From Rhizobacter sp. (lineage in GTDB: Bacteria > Pseudomonadota > Gammaproteobacteria > Burkholderiales > Burkholderiaceae_C), in contig JANXVK010000675.1 in assembly GCA_025351675.1 (NCBI GenBank), positions 1 to 5,056 of the forward strand: a DNA stretch of 5,056 nt, written 5' to 3'. The position numbers and the translations under genes are program-made. The notes beneath the pieces were generated by a model. It saw nothing but the letters and a program-made list of their open reading frames with translations. It searched no databases and was not told the origin of the DNA. Within the stretch, counting starts at the first letter, position 1. Each line of letters begins with the position of its first letter. Positions 1-5,056 of this stretch are shown here, in pieces.

Positions 1-471
1 GCTCGCCGCGACCTGACGCTGCAGCGCATCTGCCGAGTGCTTCATCTCGGCGGTGCCGGCGCGCGCTTCGTCGAGTTGCGGCGACAGTGCGGCCACACCG
101 GACGAGCGCAACGCGATCGAGAGGTCGTCGAGCTGGGCGCCGAACAGTCCGGCGCGCGCGCCGGTTTGTGAGGCCGACGCGGCGACTGCGCTCATCACCT
201 TCTGCAGTGCGCCGCCCAGACGCTGCACCGCCGCGACGTCGTTCGGCACGATGTGCTGGTCGTGGAGCGACGCCACCGCGATGTCGTCGATCGCGGTCCT
301 GTTCGCCAGCAGCTTGTCGACCGCTACCTGCAGACCGGGGTTGATGCCGGCGGCGTACTCGTACCAGAGCGTGAACGTGACCGGGTTGAAGGCGGCCGCG
401 TGCCGGCCCATGTGGCCCAGCGCGATGCGCAGCAGCTCGGCGCTGCGTTCCTTGGGTTCGGTGTAGCGCAT
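1..471 (-). CDS. N-terminal part of a probable GGDEF diguanylate cyclase (3' end outside window)
   Basis: The frame is open from an ATG at 471 down to base 1 (157 codons) with no stop, so the C-terminal part lies outside the window. The first residues (MRYTEPKERSAELLRIAL, then FNPVTFTLWYEYAAGINPGL around residues 28-47) match the helical N-terminal domain that precedes a GGDEF domain in many proteobacterial diguanylate cyclases. Residues about 80-157 are alanine-rich, amphipathic and probably helical or coiled-coil, as expected for a dimerising linker. No transmembrane segment or signal peptide is visible, so the protein is probably cytoplasmic. If the family call is right, it would make c-di-GMP from two GTP, but the GGDEF catalytic motif itself is not in the window. 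The start is supported by a GGAG at 483-486, nine to eleven bases upstream. The gene begins 18 bases after the DUF924 gene and is probably the fifth gene of the leftward operon. It could instead end in a degenerate GGDEF or an added EAL domain. Confidence 0.72.
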   Translation of the reverse strand, partial: MRYTEPKERSAELLRIALGHMGRHAAAFNPVTFTLWYEYAAGINPGLQVAVDKLLANRTAIDDIAVASLHDQHIVPNDVAAVQRLGGALQKVMSAVAASASQTGARAGLFGAQLDDLSIALRSSGVAALSPQLDEARAGTAEMKHSADALQRQVAAS

Positions 472-482
472 GCCAGGGTTCG

Positions 483-486
483 CTCC
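483..486 (-). promoter_or_regulatory. Ribosome binding site of the GGDEF-type gene
   Basis: On the minus strand the gap between the DUF924 stop (490-492) and the ATG at 471 contains GGAGCG. The GGAG lies at 486-483, about 11 bases from the start codon. It is the only purine-rich match in the gap and fixes the start at 471. Confidence 0.55.
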
Positions 487-489
487 GGA

Positions 490-1074
490 TCAGAAGCGCG
501 AGCCGGGCTCGCGCAGAAAGGCCACTTCCTCGGCGGTCGATTGCCGGCCGAGGATCTCGTTGCGGTGCGGGAAGCGGCCGAAGCGCAGCACCACGTCGCG
601 GTGCTTGTGCGCATAGCCCAGCATGTCGGCCAGCACCGGCGCCTCGGCCGCGAGGCGCGTGAACAGGCGCACCGCCTCGTCCTGCATTGCGATGCCCTCG
701 GCATGCTCGAACGGCATGTAGACGAAGGCGCGCTGCTCGGGTGGCAGGGCGTCGTCGTGGCGCGCGCCGACCATCGCGGTGGCGGCGCGCAGTGCGCGGG
801 CATCGCCGGCAAACGCGCGCGGCGTGTCGCGCAAGGTGTTGCGGGTGAACTGGTCGAGCAGCAGGATGTGCGCGAGCGCGCTGGCCGGCTGCGCCGACCA
901 GCCGACGAGTTCAACGCGCAGCGCCCGATCGATCAGCGGGGCGAAGCGCTCGGCGAGTCTGCGATCGGTGGCGTCGCTCTTGCGAAACCACATCGGCCGC
1001 AGCGTGCCGCGTTCGGGATCGCCTTCGGGCGCGAACCAGAAGTCGAGCACGGCCTGCGCATCGGCATCGATCAC
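490..1074 (-). CDS. DUF924 family protein
   Basis: This 194-residue protein has the full set of DUF924 (PF06041) signatures: DFWF at residues 11-14, LLLDQFTRN at 71-79, FVYMPFEHAE at 117-126 and FGRFPHRNEILGR at 165-177. Length and motif order are normal for the family, so it looks intact. Family members are helical and have been likened to TPR-like folds; their biochemical role is not established, and I assign none. There is no signal peptide or membrane segment, so it is probably cytoplasmic. I choose the GTG at 1074 as start: it has a clean GGAGG six bases upstream and places DFWF about ten residues in, as usual. The start overlaps the stop of the peptidase gene by four bases (GTGA), which suggests translational coupling. 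The frame stays open far upstream inside the peptidase gene, but that extension is an out-of-frame shadow of the peptidase. Confidence 0.92.
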   Translation of the reverse strand: MIDADAQAVLDFWFAPEGDPERGTLRPMWFRKSDATDRRLAERFAPLIDRALRVELVGWSAQPASALAHILLLDQFTRNTLRDTPRAFAGDARALRAATAMVGARHDDALPPEQRAFVYMPFEHAEGIAMQDEAVRLFTRLAAEAPVLADMLGYAHKHRDVVLRFGRFPHRNEILGRQSTAEEVAFLREPGSRF

Positions 1075-3155
1075 GGCGTGCCTCCGAGCTGGCGCCACAG
1101 GTAGCTCAGCTCCAGCGCCTGGACGTGGGCGCGCTGCTCGTTGTCCGCGGCACCGCCGTGGCCACCCTCGATGTTTTCGTAGTACAGCACCGGGTGGCCC
1201 TGCGCGATCATCTTCGCGGCCATCTTGCGCGCGTGGCCGGGGTGAACGCGGTCGTCGCGGGTCGAGGTCGTGAACAGCAGCTCGGGATAAGTCACGCCCG
1301 GCTTCACGTTCTGGTACGGGCTGTATTGCGAGATCACGGCCCAGTCTTCGGGCACATCGGGGTCGCCGTACTCGGCCATCCACGACGCGCCGGCAAGCAG
1401 GCGGTGATATCGCCGCATGTCGAGCAGCGGCACGCTGCAGACGACCGCGTTGAACAGTTCGGGCCGTTGCACCATGGTTGCGCCGACCAGCAGCCCGCCG
1501 TTGCTGCCGCCCTCGATGCCGAGGTGCCGCGGGCTCGTGATGCGGCGCGCGATCAGGTCTTCGGCGATCGCGATGAAGTCGTCGTAGCTGCGTTGCTTGT
1601 TCGCCTTGATCGCGGCTTGGTGCCAGGCCGGGCCGTACTCGCCGCCGCCGCGCAGGTTTGCGAACACGAGCACGCCGCCGCGCGCGAGCCAGCCGCGCCC
1701 GTAGCCGGCGCGGTAGCCGGGCTGCATCGAGATCTCGAAGCCGCCGTAGCCGTAAAGCAAGGTCGGTGTGCTGCCATCGGCCGGCGACGCCGCCTCGACG
1801 CCGCTCGGCCAGATCACGAAGTAGGGCACGCGGGTGCCGTCGGCGCTGGTCGCGAAGAACTGGTCGACATGCATGCCGCTCGCGTCGAAGTGCGCGGGCT
1901 GCGCCTTCAGCGCTTCGCGCGCGTCGCTGCCGGTGCGGGCGAGCCACAGCGTGTCGGGCGTCAGGAAGTCGTTGTAGCTCAGCAGGTAGTGCTCGGCCAG
2001 CGCATCCTCGGCGCGCATCGGGTCGTGCAGGGCGCTGGCGCTGAGCGTGCCGGGGAAGGGCGCGGCGATCTCGCGCTTCGTGAAGCCATGCGCGTTGCGC
2101 TGCCATTCTTCGAGCCGGCTCGCGACGTTGTCAAGCACGTTGACGATCACGCAACTGCGCGTCGTCGTGTAGCCCGCCAGCGAACGTGTCGCGGTAGGCG
2201 TGAACAGGAGGTCGAAGCGGCGTTCGCCCGAAAGGTAGGCGGCGGCGTCGGCCGCGAGCAGCGCGCCGCTCGGGAAGGTCTGGCCGGCCACGGTCCAGTC
2301 GCTGCGCAGTTCGATCAGCAGCGTGTCGTCGGGCGCACCGGCGCTGTTCCAGAACGCTACCTCCGCATCGCCCGGCACGTCGAGCGGGCACAGTTCGCCG
2401 CGCTCGTGCAGAAAATACGCGCGCTCGTAAAAGTCGATCACCCGGACCAACAGCGTGCGTTCATGACCGGGCGTCGTGTCGACCGACGCGGCCGCGCTCA
2501 TGTCGTCGGCTTGCACCTCGAACACCGTCGTCGCGTCGGCCAGCGGCGTGCCGCGCGCCCAGCGCTTGACGACGCGCGGGTAGCCCGAGGTGGTCAGCGA
2601 GCCGGGGCCGAAATCGGTGCCGACGTAGACGCTGTCGGCATCGATCCACTCGACATCCGACTTGGCCTCCGGCAGGCTGAAGCCGCCGTTGACGAAGGCC
2701 TTCGCGACCGTGTCGAACTCGCGCACCACCGCAGCGTCGGCGCCGCCGCGCGAGAGCGAGATCAGCACCCGTTCGCAGGCCGGTGGGAGCGGGTTGGAGC
2801 CGCCCCAGACCCAGTTCTCGCCCTCGGCGATGGCGAGCGCGTCGAGATCGAGCACCGTTTCCCAAGCCGGTGCGGCCTGGCGGTACTCGGCCAGCGTGGT
2901 GCGGCGCCACAGACCGCGCTTGTGCTGCTCGTCTTGCCAGAAGTTGTAGAAGAAGTCGGCACGCCGCGCGACGTGCGGGATGCGTTCCTTGGCGTTCATC
3001 ACCTCGAGCAGGCCGGCACGGATCGGTTCGTACTCGGGCCGCGCCTGCAGGATCGCCTGCGAATGCGCGTTGCGCTCGCGCACCCACGCGAGCGCGCGCT
3101 CGCCAAGCACGTCTTCGAGCCAAAGGAACGGGTCTGAGGTATCGGATTCGATCAT
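1071..3155 (-). CDS. Prolyl oligopeptidase family serine peptidase (S9A), cytoplasmic
   Basis: This 694-residue protein is full length for the S9A family (porcine enzyme 710). The N terminus carries DPFLWLED (residues 8-15), the usual start of the family. Residues about 70-400 should form the beta-propeller that filters substrates by size. The alpha/beta-hydrolase domain follows: LYGYGGF at 467-473 (Tyr470 matches the oxyanion-hole Tyr473 of the porcine enzyme), LRGGGEYGPAWH at 501-512, GGSNGG with nucleophile Ser551, Trp592 in SWMAEYGDPD (proline-stacking Trp595 equivalent, same spacing of 41 from the serine), DDRVHP with Asp634 and substrate-binding Arg636, and EGGHGG with His666. Such enzymes cut short peptides, classically after proline; the actual substrate here is unknown. 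There is no signal peptide, so it should be cytoplasmic, unlike exported relatives. The ATG at 3155 fits the family N terminus but has no good Shine-Dalgarno in the 27-base gap after the GNAT gene. Its stop overlaps the DUF924 start by four bases. Confidence 0.95.
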   Translation of the reverse strand: MIESDTSDPFLWLEDVLGERALAWVRERNAHSQAILQARPEYEPIRAGLLEVMNAKERIPHVARRADFFYNFWQDEQHKRGLWRRTTLAEYRQAAPAWETVLDLDALAIAEGENWVWGGSNPLPPACERVLISLSRGGADAAVVREFDTVAKAFVNGGFSLPEAKSDVEWIDADSVYVGTDFGPGSLTTSGYPRVVKRWARGTPLADATTVFEVQADDMSAAASVDTTPGHERTLLVRVIDFYERAYFLHERGELCPLDVPGDAEVAFWNSAGAPDDTLLIELRSDWTVAGQTFPSGALLAADAAAYLSGERRFDLLFTPTATRSLAGYTTTRSCVIVNVLDNVASRLEEWQRNAHGFTKREIAAPFPGTLSASALHDPMRAEDALAEHYLLSYNDFLTPDTLWLARTGSDAREALKAQPAHFDASGMHVDQFFATSADGTRVPYFVIWPSGVEAASPADGSTPTLLYGYGGFEISMQPGYRAGYGRGWLARGGVLVFANLRGGGEYGPAWHQAAIKANKQRSYDDFIAIAEDLIARRITSPRHLGIEGGSNGGLLVGATMVQRPELFNAVVCSVPLLDMRRYHRLLAGASWMAEYGDPDVPEDWAVISQYSPYQNVKPGVTYPELLFTTSTRDDRVHPGHARKMAAKMIAQGHPVLYYENIEGGHGGAADNEQRAHVQALELSYLWRQLGGTP
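1081..1085 (-). promoter_or_regulatory. Strong Shine-Dalgarno for the DUF924 gene, inside the peptidase 3' end
   Basis: GGAGG lies on the minus strand at 1085-1081, six bases before the GTG at 1074. It decides the start of the DUF924 gene, whose frame is otherwise open for hundreds of codons upstream. It sits within the last codons of the peptidase gene, a typical layout for coupled genes. Confidence 0.7.
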
Positions 3156-3182
3156 CGGGTGGTAGGGTTCAGCGAAACAGGG

Positions 3183-3458
3183 TCAGGCCCGCAGCGGCGC
3201 GGTCTCGGGGTGGCGCTGCATCCAGGCGCGTGCGTAGGAGCACAGCGGCAACACCTTCAGGCCGTTCGCCTGGGCGTGGTCGAGCAGCGCCTGCACCAGC
3301 GCGCCGGCGATGCCGCGGCCTTCGAGGGGCGGTGGGACTTCGGTGTGGGTGATGGTCATCACGCCATCGTCGAGTCGGTAGTCGGCGACGCAAGTCCGGC
3401 CTTCGACGACGGTCTGGAAGCGGCCACGGTCGGGCAGGTGTTCGATCGGGAGCTTCAT
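3183..3458 (-). CDS. Minimal GNAT-like N-acetyltransferase (PF14542, NATD1/YjdJ type)
   Basis: This 91-residue protein matches the short GCN5-related acetyltransferases of the PF14542 group. The visible core is a strand (GVMTITHTEVPPPLEG, residues 32-47), the acetyl-CoA pyrophosphate-binding turn GRGIAGALV (47-55), a helix with LLDHAQANGL, the strand KVLPLCSYA (68-76) with Cys73, and WMQRHPE near the end. These proteins are about 90-100 residues long and lack the N-terminal half of a standard GNAT, so the size is normal. The acceptor substrate of the family is unknown and I infer only acetyl-CoA binding. The ATG at 3458 gives the expected N terminus, although no clear Shine-Dalgarno precedes it; the frame remains open upstream through the end of yaeQ, without family resemblance. 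It lies 65 bases after yaeQ and 27 bases before the peptidase gene, inside the leftward operon. Confidence 0.88.
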   Translation of the reverse strand: MKLPIEHLPDRGRFQTVVEGRTCVADYRLDDGVMTITHTEVPPPLEGRGIAGALVQALLDHAQANGLKVLPLCSYARAWMQRHPETAPLRA

Positions 3459-3523
3459 CGAGGCGGCGGGAGTCGACCAGCCGCCATTGTGGCCTGCCGC
3501 GCGGGGCCGGTCTCGGACCCGGT

Positions 3524-4078
3524 TCAGGTGGGATTCAGCCGTTGCGGCGTGATCTCGACCGAGTGCTCGCCGTCGCCGATGTAGGCGGTGCCGTCCTGCA
3601 CGCTGATCTGCAGCTGCATGCTGCGCTGCGCGAGTTCGGCCAGCGCCTGGCTCTGCGCTGCCTCGATCTGCCAGACCGCGATGTTGCTGGCGCGGGTGAT
3701 TTTGTTGGCGATGCCGCTCCACCAGATCGGCGTGCTGTGGCTGAAGCTGTAGACGCTGACCCGGTCGGCGCGGCCCGCGGCTTTCAGCAGCCGCTTGTCA
3801 TCGGGCTGGCCGACTTCGATCCAGTGCTTGAGCTCGCCGGTCAGGTCCTTGTGCCAGAGCGCGGGCTCGTCGGCCTCCCACAGGTCTTTCGCGAGCTCGA
3901 GCATGCCGTGGTTCGGGTCGGCCGGCAGGTTCAGCGCCAGCGCGAGCACGCGGATCAGCATGCGCTCGTCGGTCTCCGACGGGTGGCGCGCGATCGTCAC
4001 CGCATGGTCGACGTAGACGTTGCGGTCCATGTCGGCGATCTGCAGATTCGCCTTGTAGATGGTCGCCTTGATGGCCAT
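3524..4078 (-). CDS. yaeQ: YaeQ family protein
   Basis: This 184-residue protein is recognisable as YaeQ along its whole length: MAIKATIYKANLQIADMDR at the N terminus, ARHPSETDERM (residues 30-40), ADEPALWHKDLTGEL (69-83), IEVGQPDDKRLLKAAGRA (87-104), QRSMQLQISVQDG (151-163) and GDGEHSVEI near the C terminus. Length is typical (E. coli about 181). From memory, family structures show a variant of the PD-(D/E)XK nuclease fold, but no enzymatic activity is established. The early link of YaeQ to suppression of rfaH defects is genetic, so the role is best called unknown. The protein is probably cytoplasmic. The ATG at 4078 is preferred because the conserved N terminus starts there; the frame is open back to 4171 but that extension looks non-coding. 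Shine-Dalgarno is weak. It is the first gene of the leftward operon, read from the divergent spacer. Confidence 0.95.
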   Translation of the reverse strand: MAIKATIYKANLQIADMDRNVYVDHAVTIARHPSETDERMLIRVLALALNLPADPNHGMLELAKDLWEADEPALWHKDLTGELKHWIEVGQPDDKRLLKAAGRADRVSVYSFSHSTPIWWSGIANKITRASNIAVWQIEAAQSQALAELAQRSMQLQISVQDGTAYIGDGEHSVEITPQRLNPT

Positions 4079-4112
4079 GAAGTGAAAACCGGGGTGCGAG
4101 AGAAGAGCGGCG

Positions 4113-4118
4113 ATTAGA
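4113..4118 (-). promoter_or_regulatory. Candidate -10 element for the yaeQ operon
   Basis: The minus strand reads TCTAAT, a five-of-six match to TATAAT and rare in this GC-rich setting. It would start transcription near 4106 and leave a leader of about 28 bases before the yaeQ ATG at 4078. The corresponding -35 position (about 4136-4141) reads CGCGCC and does not match, so the promoter would be weak or need an activator. Confidence 0.25.
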
Positions 4119-4123
4119 CCAGA

Positions 4124-4142
4124 GCGCGCCTGCCCGGCGCGC
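4124..4142. repeat. Perfect inverted repeat, 7-base arms and 5-base loop
   Basis: GCGCGCC at 4124-4130 and GGCGCGC at 4136-4142 are exact reverse complements separated by TGCCC. A second, mutually exclusive hairpin GCCCG-GCGCG-CGGGC overlaps it at 4132-4146. No T-run follows on either strand, so it is not a standard terminator. It covers the -35/spacer zone of the candidate yaeQ promoter and could be an operator, or simply a chance palindrome in GC-rich DNA. Confidence 0.5.
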
Positions 4143-4191
4143 GGGCGACAATCGCGGTACATCCCGAACAAATCCCCAAAGAGAGCCTGCC

Positions 4192-4464
4192 ATGAGCATG
4201 AAGAAGACCGACCTGACCAAACACCTCGCCAAGAAGCTCGACGGGCGCATGAAAGCCGCCGGCGTGCCCGACCGCTTCGCCCAAGGCGCGGCCGACGCCA
4301 CCGAGAAGCGCGAGCAGCGCCGCCTCGACTCGGCCGCCGGTTTGGTGCCGTTCGCCTGCAAGCTGCCGGCCGAACTGGTCAAGCGCCTGCACGAGGATGC
4401 GGCCGCGCACGAGGGCGGTGTCAACGCACTGGTCGCGCAGACGCTGGAGAAAGCACTGGCCTGA
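4192..4464 (+). CDS. Small uncharacterised protein with RHH-like C-terminal half, upstream of gor
   Basis: This 90-residue basic protein is not one I can name. The N-terminal third ([24 protein letters not shown]) is lysine-rich and probably helical. The middle (residues about 26-50) is polar with KREQRR. The C-terminal part looks like a ribbon-helix-helix unit: a short strand VPFACKLP (52-59), a helix [17 protein letters not shown], a turn, then a helix [17 protein letters not shown] proteins are small dimeric DNA-binding regulators, so DNA binding is possible, but this is inference from pattern only. The coding call rests on normal codon use for the window, a good start and the tight 16-base link to gor. 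The ATG at 4192 is preferred over the ATG two codons later because a purine stretch (AGAGAG, 4180-4185) lies six bases upstream. It is probably co-transcribed with gor. There is no adjacent toxin-like gene. Confidence 0.8.
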   Translation: MSMKKTDLTKHLAKKLDGRMKAAGVPDRFAQGAADATEKREQRRLDSAAGLVPFACKLPAELVKRLHEDAAAHEGGVNALVAQTLEKALA

Positions 4465-4468
4465 CAAC

Positions 4469-4473
4469 GGGAG
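4469..4473 (+). promoter_or_regulatory. Ribosome binding site of gor
   Basis: GGGAG lies in the 16-base gap after the small gene, seven bases before the ATG at 4481. It supports that start and independent translation of gor within a shared transcript. Confidence 0.7.
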
Positions 4474-4480
4474 CATCTGC

Positions 4481-5056
4481 ATGAGTGACTCGCCTTTCGA
4501 CCTGTTCGTGATTGGTGCCGGCAGCGGCGGCGTGCGCGCCGCACGCATGGCGGCGCAGGGCGGCGCGCGCGTCGCGGTGGCCGACGACGCGCCGCTCGGC
4601 GGCACCTGCGTCAACCTCGGCTGCATCCCGAAAAAGCTCTACAGCTTCGCGGCGCACTATGCCGAGGCCTTCGAGGAAGCGCACGGCTATGGCTGGGCCG
4701 TGACCGCGCCGACGCTCGACTGGCAGGCACTGAAGGCGAACCGCGCCGCCGAGATCACGCGCCTGAACGGCATCTACGAACGGCTGCTGGTCGGCGCGGG
4801 CGCGCAGATCGTGCGCGGCCGGGCGCGCGTGGCCGGCGCCGGAACGGTCGAGGTCGCCGGCGTGCGGCACGCGGCGAAACACATCCTCGTCGCCACCGGC
4901 GGCCGGCCGGTGGTGGCTGCGTTCCCGGGCTCCGAGCTTGCGATCACCTCGAACGAGATTTTCGACCTGGCGGTGTTTCCCCAGCACTTGCTGGTGGTCG
5001 GCGGCGGCTACATTGCGTGCGAGTTCGCGTCGATCTTTCGCGGTCTCGGCGCGCAG
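4481..5056 (+). CDS. gor: Glutathione-disulfide reductase, N-terminal part (3' end outside window)
   Basis: The frame runs open from the ATG at 4481 to the window edge: 192 residues of an expected 450 or so. It shows the FAD-binding Rossmann motif GAGSGG (residues 12-17), followed by VRAARMAAQ, and the redox-active disulfide [13 protein letters not shown] with Cys43 and Cys48. Residues 68-103 contain the helix segment [25 protein letters not shown], typical of glutathione reductase. ATGGRP (138-143) is the second FAD contact, SNEIFDL (157-163) follows, and the NADPH-binding fold begins with [15 protein letters not shown] (172-186). The pattern separates it from lipoamide dehydrogenase and mercuric reductase and fits Gor. 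The homodimeric cytoplasmic enzyme reduces glutathione disulfide with NADPH. The NADP-specific arginines and the catalytic His-Glu pair lie beyond the window. Position 180 is Cys where Val is usual. Start supported by GGGAG at 4469-4473. Confidence 0.94.
   Translation, partial: MSDSPFDLFVIGAGSGGVRAARMAAQGGARVAVADDAPLGGTCVNLGCIPKKLYSFAAHYAEAFEEAHGYGWAVTAPTLDWQALKANRAAEITRLNGIYERLLVGAGAQIVRGRARVAGAGTVEVAGVRHAAKHILVATGGRPVVAAFPGSELAITSNEIFDLAVFPQHLLVVGGGYIACEFASIFRGLGAQ

Larger units (their letters stand above)
4079..4191. promoter_or_regulatory. Divergent intergenic region between yaeQ and the small gene upstream of gor
   Basis: These 113 bases separate two genes that point away from each other, so both promoters should lie here or overlap the flanking genes. 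The only reasonable -10 match is TCTAAT on the minus strand (4118-4113), facing yaeQ. No convincing -35 lies 17 bases from it. For the rightward unit I find no good sigma-70 pair. A perfect inverted repeat occupies 4124-4142. The stretch is less GC-rich at its two ends than in the centre. Confidence 0.6.

Noticed and set aside
1075..2106. Upstream extension of the DUF924 frame into the peptidase gene, suggesting a fusion protein
   Set aside because: The extension is an arginine-rich out-of-frame reading of the peptidase gene, and the GGAGG plus GTG at 1074 explains the DUF924 start.
1125..3137. A 670-codon open frame on the plus strand opposite the peptidase gene
   Set aside because: It is almost exactly antiparallel to the peptidase, is rich in Ala, Arg, Gly and Val without any recognisable motif, and is a common artefact of third-position GC bias. 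The peptidase on the other strand has full catalytic motifs.
3462..3485. GGCGGC/GCCGCC inverted repeat between yaeQ and the GNAT gene as a terminator
   Set aside because: The stem is only six bases with a 12-base loop and no T-run on the minus strand. It is more likely chance in GC-rich DNA, though it could fold in the GNAT leader.
3459..3722. N-terminal extension of the GNAT protein into yaeQ
   Set aside because: The added residues are Arg/Gln-rich and resemble no GNAT; the family N terminus begins near the ATG at 3458.
4114..4987. Minus-strand open frames opposite the small gene and gor
   Set aside because: They overlap well-supported plus-strand genes, show low-complexity Arg/Ala-rich translations and have no family motifs.
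4192..5056. Toxin-antitoxin pair, with the RHH-like protein as antitoxin
   Set aside because: The downstream gene is clearly glutathione reductase and the upstream gene is yaeQ on the other strand; no toxin-like gene is next to it.
1..5056. CRISPR array, insertion sequence, phage or island signature
   Set aside because: No spaced direct repeats, transposase motifs, tRNA or att-like repeats were seen; composition looks uniform and the genes are chromosomal housekeeping types.

Overview
The window is GC-rich bacterial chromosome, gene-dense and with short spacers. The gene content points to a proteobacterium: a YaeQ-family protein, a DUF924 protein, a cytoplasmic prolyl oligopeptidase-like peptidase, a GGDEF-type N-terminal domain and a glutathione reductase. 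I lean towards Betaproteobacteria (Burkholderiales-like). This rests on protein style and composition only; there is no rRNA or other taxonomic marker in the window.

Layout. Two transcription units diverge from a 113-base spacer (4079-4191). Leftward (minus strand) runs a tight five-gene row: yaeQ (4078-3524), a minimal GNAT acetyltransferase of the NATD1/YjdJ type (3458-3183), a prolyl oligopeptidase family S9 peptidase (3155-1071), a DUF924 protein (1074-490) and the 5' part of a probable GGDEF diguanylate cyclase (471 to beyond base 1). Gaps are 65, 27, -4 and 18 bases, so one polycistronic transcript is likely. Rightward (plus strand) lie a 90-residue uncharacterised protein with a ribbon-helix-helix-like C-terminal half (4192-4464) and, 16 bases later, the first 192 codons of glutathione reductase gor (4481 to beyond base 5056).

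Function. The peptidase is the best-defined enzyme of the leftward row: Ser551, Asp634 and His666, plus the proline-pocket and substrate-binding residues, are all in place. The other members (unknown-function YaeQ and DUF924, a tiny acetyltransferase, a c-di-GMP-type protein) have no obvious shared pathway and look like a housekeeping cluster. On the right, gor regenerates reduced glutathione for thiol redox balance; the small upstream protein is probably co-transcribed with it.

I see no mobile element, CRISPR array, tRNA, rRNA or clear rho-independent terminator, and no strong evidence of a new multi-gene system. The points most worth a second look are the RHH-like small protein linked to gor, the perfect GC-rich inverted repeat in the divergent spacer next to it, and the conserved-looking but functionally mixed leftward operon.
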